This document shows, piece by piece, positions 16,210-27,993 of a stretch of DNA of 64,000 nt. Numbering within the stretch: position 1 is the first letter of the stretch; every line of letters starts with the position of its first letter. The notes under the pieces were generated by a model. The model did not search any database. It was given only the letters and a program-made list of their open reading frames with translations, and was not told where the DNA came from. Where the stretch lies: contig JACIWX010000002.1 of NCBI GenBank assembly GCA_014360755.1, positions 333,988 to 397,987 on the forward strand, in the 5' to 3' direction. Made by a program: the position numbers and the translations under genes. The DNA comes from Chloroflexota bacterium. GTDB taxonomy: Bacteria > Chloroflexota > Anaerolineae > UBA2200.

Positions 16210-17250
16210 ATGTTTTTGGAGTTATCACTGGCTTTCGATAGAATTAGCAAGAGATGGATACGCCCAGCACGACGCCGCTTTTCATGGCTTGATTGGCTAT
16301 GTAACAAAGCTGCAACGTTGTCGTACTTGCTATTTGGTGAAGCGGGCACAAGTCTGAAAACGCTCACAGATGCTACAGCGAGGAAGCAAGCCTTCTTGGC
16401 ACAACAGCAAGCCATGTCCAGGGCATTAGCACCAGGCACAGCCGCAAGTTGTTTTTCATGGGATGCACCGACATTGACCTCATCCCGTTTGTGTGATGTG
16501 AACGAATTCCAAGTGCCGGAGATCTATGAACAATTGCTAGCCTTGGGGTTCGACCCAACGGATATCCACCGCAAAAATTGGGAGAAGGCGGCAGTTGCTT
16601 TCCTAGTTGAGCACTTCGGATACTTTGATGATCAAAGTGCAGGATTGGGGTTGGGCGTTGCCAAAGAAAGCCTGTTATACCTCCTCAGCAACCATTGTGG
16701 GTGGATTGTAGGCATTGACCTTTATCAACCTGTATTCTGCGATGGAGCGGGAATGACCTGTGAGGAAGTGTACGCTTCTGCTCCATTTCCTTATCGCCGA
16801 GAGCGCTTAGAAATCGTGGCTATGGACATGCGTTCGATAGATTTCCCAGATGCTACCTTCGACTTTGTCTGGTCGGTCTCCTCGGTTGAACACGTGAATT
16901 CGATTGACGAACTCATCACTGTGTTCCGGCACATTGAACGCGTTCTCAAACCTGGCGGGCATGCCTTTATCACCACAGAATGGAACCGCGTGTCCCAAAA
17001 TCCTGTGTATGCTCCTGGGGCGATCCTGTTCGACGAAGTTCTGTACCCTTACCTGCTTTCGCGACTTGATAACCTGCGCCCACTTACCCCCCTGCACCTT
17101 CGCCAGCCCTACCATCCAGATCACTTTTTCGCCCAGAAGTGGACGACAAGCACAGGATTGGAGATGCGGCCGTGTGTGAACCTGTTTTCCTACGGGACAT
17201 TTATCACTCCTGTGTTGCTCATCTTGCGCAAGGCACTGCAAAATGCGTAA
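16210..17250 (+). CDS. Class I SAM-dependent methyltransferase
   Basis: The N-terminal 120 residues are unassigned. A Rossmann methyltransferase domain follows, with GLGLGVAKESLLYLLSN as a variant SAM loop, VAMDMRSIDFPDATFDFVWSVSSVEHV and IERVLKPGGHAFITTEWN. It probably methylates a sugar of the glycan. The start is taken as ATG 16210, just after the previous stop; an in-frame GTG at 16183 overlaps that gene. Its 3' end overlaps the ABC permease start by 8 bases, indicating coupled translation. Confidence 0.78.
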   Translation: MFLELSLAFDRISKRWIRPARRRFSWLDWLCNKAATLSYLLFGEAGTSLKTLTDATARKQAFLAQQQAMSRALAPGTAASCFSWDAPTLTSSRLCDVNEFQVPEIYEQLLALGFDPTDIHRKNWEKAAVAFLVEHFGYFDDQSAGLGLGVAKESLLYLLSNHCGWIVGIDLYQPVFCDGAGMTCEEVYASAPFPYRRERLEIVAMDMRSIDFPDATFDFVWSVSSVEHVNSIDELITVFRHIERVLKPGGHAFITTEWNRVSQNPVYAPGAILFDEVLYPYLLSRLDNLRPLTPLHLRQPYHPDHFFAQKWTTSTGLEMRPCVNLFSYGTFITPVLLILRKALQNA

Positions 17251-18148
17251 CAAAGAACGCTCCTTCAGGAACATAGCCCCAGTGCATATAGTAAAGCAAC
17301 GCTCAGATCTCCATCAGACACCGGAGAGCATTCCAGTTTTGATCATCCGTCCATCTCACGGTTGGATCGCGCTGAACCTGCGAGAATTGTGGCAATACCG
17401 AGAATTGCTGTACTTTCTCACCTGGCGTGACATTAAGGTTCGTTATAAGCAGACGGTGCTGGGCGCTGCTTGGGCCATTATCCAGCCCTTTTTCACCATG
17501 GTGGTATTCAGCATCTTCTTCGGACAATTGGCACAAATGCCCTCAAACGGCATTCCCTATCCGATCTTTGCCTATAGCGCATTGGTGCCCTGGACATATT
17601 TTGCCAATGCGCTCACGCAGGCAAGCAATAGTCTGGTGCAACAAGAGCACATCATCACCAAAGTCTATTTCCCACGGCTAATTCTGCCCCTGGCTGCAGT
17701 CTTGGGCGGTTTGCTTGACTTTACTATTGCCTTTGTCGTACTGGTGGGGATGATGCTCTTTTATGGCCTGATGCCTACTGCCGCTGTATGGATGCTGCCC
17801 CTTTTCATATTGCTGGCTGCCGCGACTGCCCTCGGCGTTGGGCTGTGGTTCTCAGCATTGAACGTGGAGTACCGTGATGTGCGCTACGCTATTCCCTTTG
17901 TCATCCAGTTCTGGCTTTTTGCCACACCCATTGCCTACTCCAGCAGCCTGGTTCCAGAACGTTGGCGCCCCTTGTATGGATTGAATCCGATGGCGGGCGT
18001 GGTCGAGGGTTTTCGCTGGGCTTTGATGGGCCAAGCGCAAGCCCCTGGTTCACTGTTGGCTGTCTCCATTCTGATGGTTATAACGTTGCTCATGAGCGGG
18101 CTGTACTATTTCCAAAGGATGGAACGCACCTTCGCTGACGTGGTATGA
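17243..18148 (+). CDS. wzm: ABC-2 polysaccharide export permease (Wzm/TagG type)
   Basis: This 301-residue permease has a cytoplasmic N-terminus, the ELLYFLTWRDIKVRYKQTVLGAAWAIIQP entry helix and six predicted membrane segments. The family motifs YRDVRYAIPFVIQFWLFATPIAY and NPMAGVVEGFRW are present. With the adjacent ATPase it exports a lipid-linked glycan across the cytoplasmic membrane. Only 3 bases separate it from the wzt-like gene. Confidence 0.9.
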   Translation: MRNKERSFRNIAPVHIVKQRSDLHQTPESIPVLIIRPSHGWIALNLRELWQYRELLYFLTWRDIKVRYKQTVLGAAWAIIQPFFTMVVFSIFFGQLAQMPSNGIPYPIFAYSALVPWTYFANALTQASNSLVQQEHIITKVYFPRLILPLAAVLGGLLDFTIAFVVLVGMMLFYGLMPTAAVWMLPLFILLAAATALGVGLWFSALNVEYRDVRYAIPFVIQFWLFATPIAYSSSLVPERWRPLYGLNPMAGVVEGFRWALMGQAQAPGSLLAVSILMVITLLMSGLYYFQRMERTFADVV

Positions 18149-18151
18149 GAT

Positions 18152-19426
18152 ATGGATGACATCGCGATTCGTGTAGAGGGGCTGAGCAAGCGCTATCGCA
18201 TTGGCGAGCGGGAACCATATAAAGCATTGCGTGATGTGCTGAGCCATGCTGCAAGCGCACCATTCCGCCGCCTTGTTAATCCTAAACCCACTGCACGCAA
18301 CCCGGAGTCAGAATACATCTGGGCACTGAAGGATGTTTCCTTCGAGGTCAAGCGCGGAGAAGTGGTTGGCATTATTGGCCGCAATGGAGCGGGCAAGAGC
18401 ACACTGCTCAAGATACTGTCGCGCATCACTGCACCGACCGAGGGCTACGTCGAGATTCACGGTCGAGTGGGTTCCCTGCTGGAGGTGGGTACGGGCTTCC
18501 ATCCGGAACTCACCGGACGGGAGAACATCTATCTCAACGGCGCCATCCTGGGCATGAAGAGGGCGGAGATTGAGCGCAAGTTCGACGAGATTGTGGCCTT
18601 TGCCGAGGTGGAACAGTTCCTCGACACGCCGGTCAAGCGCTACTCCAGTGGCATGCTCGTGCGTCTGGCTTTCGCTGTCGCTGCCCACCTGGAACCGGAG
18701 ATATTGCTGGTGGACGAAGTGCTGGCGGTGGGGGATACTAGCTTTCAGAAGAAATGTCTGCAGAAAATGAATGAAGCTGGTGCCGAGGGCAAAACAGTGT
18801 TAATAGTTAGTCATAATCTGCAACTCATAACCGGCCTATGTGGAGGGATGCTTTGGATTGATAGAGGTCAAATCCGCGATGCCGGTGAACCACACCATGT
18901 AGTTACACGCTACCAGCGTGAATTGAGGGGGAATACTGAACATGTAGGGTCCCGAATTACTCGAGTGAGCGCCGAAAAGGCCTTGGTAAAATGGGTTGAG
19001 ATTTTATCAGATACAGGGCAGAGTCGCAACACTTTCGAAAACGGAGAGCACATAAACCTGATCATTGCCTTGGATAGCAAATTACCACCAGCCTCATACT
19101 TCGAATGGATGCTCACTACAGAGACAGGGCAATTGGCCACTTCAGGAGGTACATTCATGAAAGCCAATGGATTCAGGCTTCCAACACAGAGCGGATTGCT
19201 GCATGCACGAATTGGCCCTGTGCGCCTTGCCCAAGGTTGTTATCAATTGACGCTTAGGGTTGGAATACTTCCGGGCCATATTTTGGATGAATGGAGTGAC
19301 ATAGAAACAATCACAATTTCTCGCTATACACCTGAACCAGATGGCCCTCCTTTTGATTCGCGCAGAGGTATAGTGTATCTACCGTGTACATATCAAGACG
19401 GCATAGAGTTTTTACCCAATGCCTAG
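18152..19426 (+). CDS. wzt: ABC polysaccharide export ATPase with substrate-binding domain (Wzt type)
   Basis: The 424-residue product has Walker A GRNGAGKS near 75, the H-loop/Q-region VGSLLEVGTGFHPELTGRENIYLNG, signature YSSGM and Walker B ILLVDEVLAVGD. A C-terminal beta-sandwich of about 170 residues resembles the Wzt domain that reads the finished non-reducing end of the glycan. That implies the chain is completed in the cytoplasm before export. A capping methyltransferase would fit; one intact and one frameshifted methyltransferase gene flank the transporter. Confidence 0.9.
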   Translation: MDDIAIRVEGLSKRYRIGEREPYKALRDVLSHAASAPFRRLVNPKPTARNPESEYIWALKDVSFEVKRGEVVGIIGRNGAGKSTLLKILSRITAPTEGYVEIHGRVGSLLEVGTGFHPELTGRENIYLNGAILGMKRAEIERKFDEIVAFAEVEQFLDTPVKRYSSGMLVRLAFAVAAHLEPEILLVDEVLAVGDTSFQKKCLQKMNEAGAEGKTVLIVSHNLQLITGLCGGMLWIDRGQIRDAGEPHHVVTRYQRELRGNTEHVGSRITRVSAEKALVKWVEILSDTGQSRNTFENGEHINLIIALDSKLPPASYFEWMLTTETGQLATSGGTFMKANGFRLPTQSGLLHARIGPVRLAQGCYQLTLRVGILPGHILDEWSDIETITISRYTPEPDGPPFDSRRGIVYLPCTYQDGIEFLPNA

Positions 19427-19472
19427 GATATGCATAGTAGGAATTTCAAGGAAACTCAATTCCTGATTTTAC

Positions 19473-20195
19473 ATGATTATGACACTGGCTGCTATTATCT
19501 CTAAATTACTAAGGGGGAGCTTTACAAACAGAAGCGCCAGCATCCCAGAAGCCTACTGGATTCTACGTAAATGGAATGTGCTGGGAAATATGGATTTGGC
19601 ACAACTTCTGAAGAGCCGTCAGATAGACACGTATCGTGCGCTCTACGAAGCAATCAAGGCTCGGTCAGTCACCCAGGTTGTCGATCTAGGGTGCAATATT
19701 GCTGCCCTTGGTCAACTGCTCTACCATTATGGCTGGTCAGGCATCTATGTCGGTGTTGATTACAATCCATTTGCGCTTGCTGCCGCAAGCAAAGCCTTAA
19801 CCATAGCCAAGAGTACCCATATTCTAGTGCAAGCTAATATCCGTGCCTTACCTTTTCGCTGTGACTGTTTCGAGTGCATTGTGATAAAAGATGTGCTTGA
19901 ACATATGGAGGACTTCCTTTTTTGAAAGAAGCAGCACGACTCTCGTCTAAATACGTTATGGTAGCCAACTTTATACCCTGGACTGAAGGGCAAACCATAA
20001 TTCGGCTTGAGCCGCAAGGTTACTATCACAACATGTATAACCGGCAGGCGGTGTATTCCTTTGCGCGAGGGCTTGGGCTTAACGTTGAGGAGGTTCTTTC
20101 TGCTCTCGAGAGAGATTCTAGGCCGAATGAAGTAGTTGTCTTTAGAAAGTTCGATATACAGTTGGCGTGTGAACAGAACTCTTGTACAACGACTG

Positions 20196-20221
<26 letters not shown>
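19473..20221 (+). pseudogene. SAM-dependent methyltransferase, frameshifted in a T6 run
   Basis: The frame from 19473 encodes VVDLGCNIAALGQLL (SAM loop), GVDYNPFALAAAS and VIKDVLEHMEDFL, then stops at 19925. The next frame, from 19922, continues LKEAARLSSKYVMVANFIPW and ends at 20221. The junction is six T residues at 19918-19923; removing one T gives a smooth EDFLLKEAARL. It is either a real knock-out, a phase-variable homopolymer or an assembly error. If intact it would be a sugar methyltransferase of about 248 residues next to Wzm/Wzt. Confidence 0.78.
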
Positions 20222-23130
<2,909 letters not shown>

Positions 23131-24102
23131 ATGGAAACGCCCAACTCTAAAATCGTCTTGCCTGATTTGCCGCCACATTCACAGTTACCTCTAGTTTCGA
23201 TAGTCGTACCAACCTACAACCGCGAGGAACTCCTATGTAATACACTTCGATCCCTTTTCACACAAACTTATCCACATCTGGAAATCATTGTCGTAGACCA
23301 AACGGAAGAGCACGAGGAGTTCACCAGGCAATTTCTGGAGCAAAATGGCTATCGTTTGCATATCATTCACAGCAGACCCCCTGGAGTAGCTCGTGCTCGT
23401 TCTGCAGGAGCCCTGGCAGCCCATGGCGACATCGTGCTGTATGTTGATGATGATGTCGTCTGCGATCCGGGATTAGTTGTAGGACATGTTCGGGCTCATC
23501 AGATATCGGGAGTAGGCGTTGTCGGTGGACGCATTACCGAAGACAGGGACATCGAGGTTGACGATGACCGCGTGTGTCGGCTATACCCTGACGGCACAGT
23601 AACCCGTTTTGTCACTTCGCGGAAGAGACAGTTTGTGGATCACGCCCCTGGTGCCAACATGTCTTTTAAAAGAGACCTCCTCTTGCGTGCCGGGCTATTC
23701 GAACCACTCATGGGACGAACAGCCCGATTTGAAGAGACGGATGCCTGTATCCGGGTGGTTCGGCTCGGCTACAAGGTGGTTTTCGAGCCAACCGCGCGTG
23801 TTCACCACCTGGGTGGCCCTGGCGGCCAGTCATATGGAGTTGGCTTTGAGGGCTGGTACCGTACAGTAGTTCACAATGGCTTGCTTCTTGTATGGCGCAA
23901 CATGCGCTACCGTTACTGGCCCCTTGCACTGCTCTATCGTTTTCGCAATGCTTTCTATCTAACACGACGCGATCACCACCTGCTCCCGTTACGCATCTTT
24001 TTCGAAGAGGCACCCCGCAGCCTTCTTAGTTATTTTCGATCTCAGAATACCTTGCCCAAAGGAGCACCCCGTTGGCCAGTGAAGGGCATGACCAATACCT
24101 AG
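23131..24102 (+). CDS. GT2 glycosyltransferase
   Basis: This 323-residue GT-A enzyme has SIVVPTYNREELLCNTLRSL, VVDQTEEHEE, YVDDDVVCDPGLV (metal site), GANMSFKRDLLL and RFEETDACIRVVRLGY. The C-terminal third is basic and aromatic (LLVWRNMRYRYWPLALLYRFRN) and may lie on the membrane. It begins directly after the preceding stop codon. Confidence 0.84.
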   Translation: METPNSKIVLPDLPPHSQLPLVSIVVPTYNREELLCNTLRSLFTQTYPHLEIIVVDQTEEHEEFTRQFLEQNGYRLHIIHSRPPGVARARSAGALAAHGDIVLYVDDDVVCDPGLVVGHVRAHQISGVGVVGGRITEDRDIEVDDDRVCRLYPDGTVTRFVTSRKRQFVDHAPGANMSFKRDLLLRAGLFEPLMGRTARFEETDACIRVVRLGYKVVFEPTARVHHLGGPGGQSYGVGFEGWYRTVVHNGLLLVWRNMRYRYWPLALLYRFRNAFYLTRRDHHLLPLRIFFEEAPRSLLSYFRSQNTLPKGAPRWPVKGMTNT

Positions 24103-24115
24103 TATCGAAAATTCG

Positions 24116-25255
24116 ATGTTAACGCGTGCGCTCTATTTCGTGACCAGGCACTATGGGCAGGCACAGGGCGGACTTGGACTTTATGAGGAATCGCTCCTGC
24201 CATGGCTACAGCGAAAAGGCAACATTAGGCAAATCGAGATCAAACCACTGTCCATCCCCCGCCGGTTAGTCAGCATTGCTGCGCTCATGGGCACCGATTT
24301 GGCAGCTGTTGCTCAAAACTATCCTTGTCGTTTGGATCCAGTGCCGGAGGATGCCATTGTCCACCTCTCCAATCAGAACCTGGCGCTGGCCTCGCTGGCC
24401 AATCGGCTGCCTGCAAGCATCATTACGGTCCATGATGTCATACCCTATATCCATTTGCCCGGTCATCAGCCCCTGTCCGTTGCGGGTGGCCCTGTAGAGC
24501 GCCTGCTCATCCGTATCAATGCCATAGGCATACGGCGTGCAACCCGCGTTGTTGCTGATTCGCAATGTACCAAAAACGACCTCATTCGTTCTCTGCATAT
24601 CGCGTCCAACAAGATTGATGTCATTCCGCTGGGCTTGGATCACAACTTGTTCCGCCCTATGAAAGTGCCGCGTGAGTTCTGCCGTCGGTACGGTCTTCGG
24701 GGTGACGAACAGTACATCTTGTACGTTGGTTCGCAAGAACCACGCAAGAACTTGCGGACACTATGTGCAGCCGTGGGCAAGGTGGTAACTACTGTGCCTC
24801 AGGCTAGGTTGTTGCTCGTCGGACGGCAGGGGACGCCAGAGCAAGAATCCAGCCTAGCCCGGTGGATACAGGAGGCTGGGTTGGCCAAGCGCACGCGACG
24901 CATTCCCTTTGTACCTTTACCCGATTTGCCCCTGATGTACAATATCAGTACCGTCCTGGCTTTCCCCTCCTGGTACGAAGGGTTTGGCATGCCCCCGCTA
25001 GAGGCAATGGCTTGTGGCTGTCCCGTAGTGGCATCTAACACTTCTTCCATCCCCGAAGTGGTTGGCGATGGGGGGATATTGGTTGATCCGCGCGAGGTAG
25101 ATGCCTTTGCAGCAGCGCTTAGTCGAGTACTGACAGATAAGAATCTGCGTCAAGAGTTGCGGACACGAGGCATCGCGCGTGCCAAGCTTTTTACCTGGGA
25201 ACGAACAGCCGATGAGACAATCAAAGTGTACAGAAAAGTGATGGAGCAGGGATGA
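24116..25255 (+). CDS. GT4 glycosyltransferase (mannosyltransferase-like)
   Basis: This 379-residue GT-B enzyme has [69 protein letters not shown] and a [14 protein letters not shown] tail. It is the third of four related GT4 paralogues and most resembles the one at 30872 in its C-terminal tail. The stop overlaps the next start (ATGA). Confidence 0.86.
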   Translation: MLTRALYFVTRHYGQAQGGLGLYEESLLPWLQRKGNIRQIEIKPLSIPRRLVSIAALMGTDLAAVAQNYPCRLDPVPEDAIVHLSNQNLALASLANRLPASIITVHDVIPYIHLPGHQPLSVAGGPVERLLIRINAIGIRRATRVVADSQCTKNDLIRSLHIASNKIDVIPLGLDHNLFRPMKVPREFCRRYGLRGDEQYILYVGSQEPRKNLRTLCAAVGKVVTTVPQARLLLVGRQGTPEQESSLARWIQEAGLAKRTRRIPFVPLPDLPLMYNISTVLAFPSWYEGFGMPPLEAMACGCPVVASNTSSIPEVVGDGGILVDPREVDAFAAALSRVLTDKNLRQELRTRGIARAKLFTWERTADETIKVYRKVMEQG

Positions 25256-27939
25256 AATTCCGAATCACGATGTTCCGCCTCTCTCCCAGTTTATGGCAAT
25301 ATAAACTCCAACCACAGGTATTTGCCATATGCAAATGCTTTCTTCCGCTTATTCTTCTAACGCTGTGGTTGTTCTTACCCTCCCAACAAGTTCTCAGCCA
25401 GCAGCCAGGGACGAGTGAATCCATTATCGTGTACGCTCTGCATCAGGAGGATGTGGATAGCAATGGCGTGCCGGACCTGGCTACGATTGATTGCCGCTTT
25501 GCCTCTGATAGCGATCGTGTTTTGGTGTATGATGGTGGGGCGGACATGGCAGTCAGCAATGATTGGCAACAAGCCACCGACTTTGACAATGACTCCTGGA
25601 TATTCGACGTCGGGGCTGATGGAGGAGCGAATCTGATTATCCAATTCGCCACAGAGGGCACCCGGCACATTGCATACCTCTATGACGACCGCAATGGCGA
25701 TGGGCGGGTAGCGTACGAGGTTACTGCTGGGCGGGTCATGGTGCGCGAGAGTCGTTTTTGGACAGTGAAAGTGGTTGTAGAGGGTGGCTGGTATAACAGC
25801 GATGGAAGCATTAACCGTAACGTGGTTATCGCTGTGGACGGTCCCCTTGGCGAGCGAGGCCTTGACCTCGATTTTGTCCAAGCGTTGGAAATCAATGATG
25901 GCATCGTAGACCTCGAGCTCGAATGCCACACTGGCGAATGGGATGACATGTCCGCTTATTGCTTGACCCGGCTGTTTACACCGTTCCCCTGGGGGGACAT
26001 TGGCCGCACTAAATTGCGCGTAGCTATCCCTGGCTACCCACTGCCAGAAATCAAGGGCTTTGTATTCTGGCCACACCTTGGTCCTGGCCTATATACGCCG
26101 CGATTGCCCCGTGAGATTCCACCGGCGCTCAGGATGGACTGGGCTACTGCTTGTTTTAACCGGCCACAGGGAATCAACAATCTATTGCAACCAGAAGGAC
26201 CAGAAGCCGGCTGGTGGCTTTACAGCTCGCGGGCCGTAATCAAGGGTCAAGATAACGCCTTGGACTTTGAGAACCCCTTTGCCCATTATGACCTGGCTGC
26301 TGACCATGACGGCTGGGCAGAACTAGTGATTCGCCACGTCTATTCTCCACCTGGCACCGTTTGGTACAAGATCGGCGATCGTTATTGGCCATCCCGAGAC
26401 CCGGAAAACACGCTGCAGATCGTACGTTACACCTGGGACCAGGACAATGATGGCTACTGGGAGTACAAACTAGGACTGATTGGAAAAAATCGGGTGGACA
26501 CAGTGGTGACTTTTCCCGATTTCGGGTTAGTCTCGATACCATATCCCCAGTTACCCTACGCATTGACCGATAGGATGCAGTGGGACGGCGCTACTTTTGT
26601 TCAAGTCGAGGGCCAACAAGAATCTTCGCCAGAGGGCGTGTATGAATGGGATGAAATATACCCCTTATCTCGCCAATTCTTGTTTGGCCTCGGGGACAAA
26701 CTTGACCCAGGAATGGATGACATCCGCGCCAATTTCCGCGGTGAGTACCTTGTGAGACAGTTTGCAACGCCGCGCCTCTACCTTAGCCCTGTAGATCGCA
26801 AGTTACACCTGTTTGGTGCCGAAGCAGGCGTGTGGAACCGGAATGACGTGCAACGCATCCGCTATAAAGACCTGGATAAGGACGGCTATCTGGATCAGTG
26901 GACATTTACCTCTCGCCCACAGTCAGAAACGCCTATGGGAGAAGAAGCCAACCAGGAAACGCCTGAGCAGGTGGTGGAGACTCCGCTCAAATCGCTGCAG
27001 TGGAGCCACGGGTATCTGCTCTACGGCGATGCAGAACGGGTCAAAGCCGTGCGGGCTCAGGTGCCGCACAGCCTGTTCGAGACATTGCCCCCACGGGACC
27101 ACGAGGAATGGCTTGCCTTGGGCGAGCAATTGGAACGCTACCACAAGGATTTCGCCCCAGATGATTTCCTGGGCATGATGGCACAGTTCCAGGGCCCAAC
27201 GACGGAAATGGAGGGGGCGCAAATGGAAGATTTCCGCCTGACCGAGGACGGGTTCCGCTTCGTGCTCCACCTGCATGCGGGCTTTCGCGTTCTGGACGAT
27301 GAAAATGGCTTGGGAGTGGCGAATCTGCCCGCTGGCTCCTACCTGGTCCGTTATGCGGGAGCTTTCCAGGTGCAGCCCCTGACGCAACCATACATCACCC
27401 TGCCCCCGGGGGAACTGGTCTGCGACCCAGCCGCACCGCAGCAACTGGACTGGGCAACCATCCGCGCCGTGCTGCGCAACAGCGGCCTGCGCGATTGCCG
27501 CTCCCTGCCTGTGCGGCTCTACGCCGCCCATGAGGGCGGCGCGCCAGTGCTGCTGGCTGAGGAGCGGGTCGCTGTGCCCGGGGAAGGTGCGTACGTGTGG
27601 ACATGCCATTGGGCGCCGCCAAAACCGGGCCGTTGGGCGGTCTGGGTGGAAGCGGACGAAAGCCAGGCAGTGCCCGGTGAAACCGCATTGGGCGCCATGG
27701 CGCGCCTGGAACTGGAAGTGGAGCCAGCGCCCATGCCGCGACTGTTCGCCCCCAGGGAAGCCTACGATGGCGTGCGCTTCACCTGGCCTGTGGCACTCTT
27801 GCTGGGGAGCGCCGGCTTGGCTGCCACCGCGGTGCTGGGGTTGATTTTGAGTTCGAGCACGAAAGGGGAGCAAGAGGGAAGCCGTCAACGAATGCCCAAC
27901 GAATCAGGCGCTGGCAACATTCGTTTCTCCATTCGTTGA
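25252..27939 (+). CDS. Large secreted surface protein with Ca-binding-like loops and C-terminal anchor
   Basis: The 895 residues are not assigned to a known family. A signal or anchor helix lies at about 24-47. Several acidic loops resemble EF-hand/dockerin calcium loops: DVDSNGVPD, DDRNGDGRVAYE, DQDNDGYWEYK and DLDKDGYLDQW. Residues of about 725-825 look like a CARDB-type beta-sandwich (LRNSGLRDCRSLPVRLYA...PGRWAVWVEAD). A membrane helix near 840-866 is followed by a short tail made of repeat sequence, giving a type I topology. It sits between glycosyltransferases with ATGA coupling and may be the protein that is glycosylated or a cell-surface layer component; that is inference. Confidence 0.6.
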   Translation: MKFRITMFRLSPSLWQYKLQPQVFAICKCFLPLILLTLWLFLPSQQVLSQQPGTSESIIVYALHQEDVDSNGVPDLATIDCRFASDSDRVLVYDGGADMAVSNDWQQATDFDNDSWIFDVGADGGANLIIQFATEGTRHIAYLYDDRNGDGRVAYEVTAGRVMVRESRFWTVKVVVEGGWYNSDGSINRNVVIAVDGPLGERGLDLDFVQALEINDGIVDLELECHTGEWDDMSAYCLTRLFTPFPWGDIGRTKLRVAIPGYPLPEIKGFVFWPHLGPGLYTPRLPREIPPALRMDWATACFNRPQGINNLLQPEGPEAGWWLYSSRAVIKGQDNALDFENPFAHYDLAADHDGWAELVIRHVYSPPGTVWYKIGDRYWPSRDPENTLQIVRYTWDQDNDGYWEYKLGLIGKNRVDTVVTFPDFGLVSIPYPQLPYALTDRMQWDGATFVQVEGQQESSPEGVYEWDEIYPLSRQFLFGLGDKLDPGMDDIRANFRGEYLVRQFATPRLYLSPVDRKLHLFGAEAGVWNRNDVQRIRYKDLDKDGYLDQWTFTSRPQSETPMGEEANQETPEQVVETPLKSLQWSHGYLLYGDAERVKAVRAQVPHSLFETLPPRDHEEWLALGEQLERYHKDFAPDDFLGMMAQFQGPTTEMEGAQMEDFRLTEDGFRFVLHLHAGFRVLDDENGLGVANLPAGSYLVRYAGAFQVQPLTQPYITLPPGELVCDPAAPQQLDWATIRAVLRNSGLRDCRSLPVRLYAAHEGGAPVLLAEERVAVPGEGAYVWTCHWAPPKPGRWAVWVEADESQAVPGETALGAMARLELEVEPAPMPRLFAPREAYDGVRFTWPVALLLGSAGLAATAVLGLILSSSTKGEQEGSRQRMPNESGAGNIRFSIR

Positions 27940-27943
27940 CGGC
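27881..27943. repeat. Palindromic element with 14-bp arms (ACGAATG family)
   Basis: Perfect inverted arms GCCGTCAACGAATG and CATTCGTTGACGGC enclose 35 bases that contain further AACGAAT/ATTCGTT words. The element spans the 3' end of the secreted-protein gene. A related element of similar layout lies at 51609-51668. Confidence 0.6.
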
Positions 27944-27993
27944 CTGCTCTACAAACGGTGGGATGATCCTTCACATGATATGGCGAGGCGTTT

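Noticed and set aside
19911-19930. Programmed -1 frameshift in the methyltransferase
   Set aside because: The codons CTT TTT TGA do not form a standard tandem slippery heptamer and no stimulating structure is clear; an indel is simpler.
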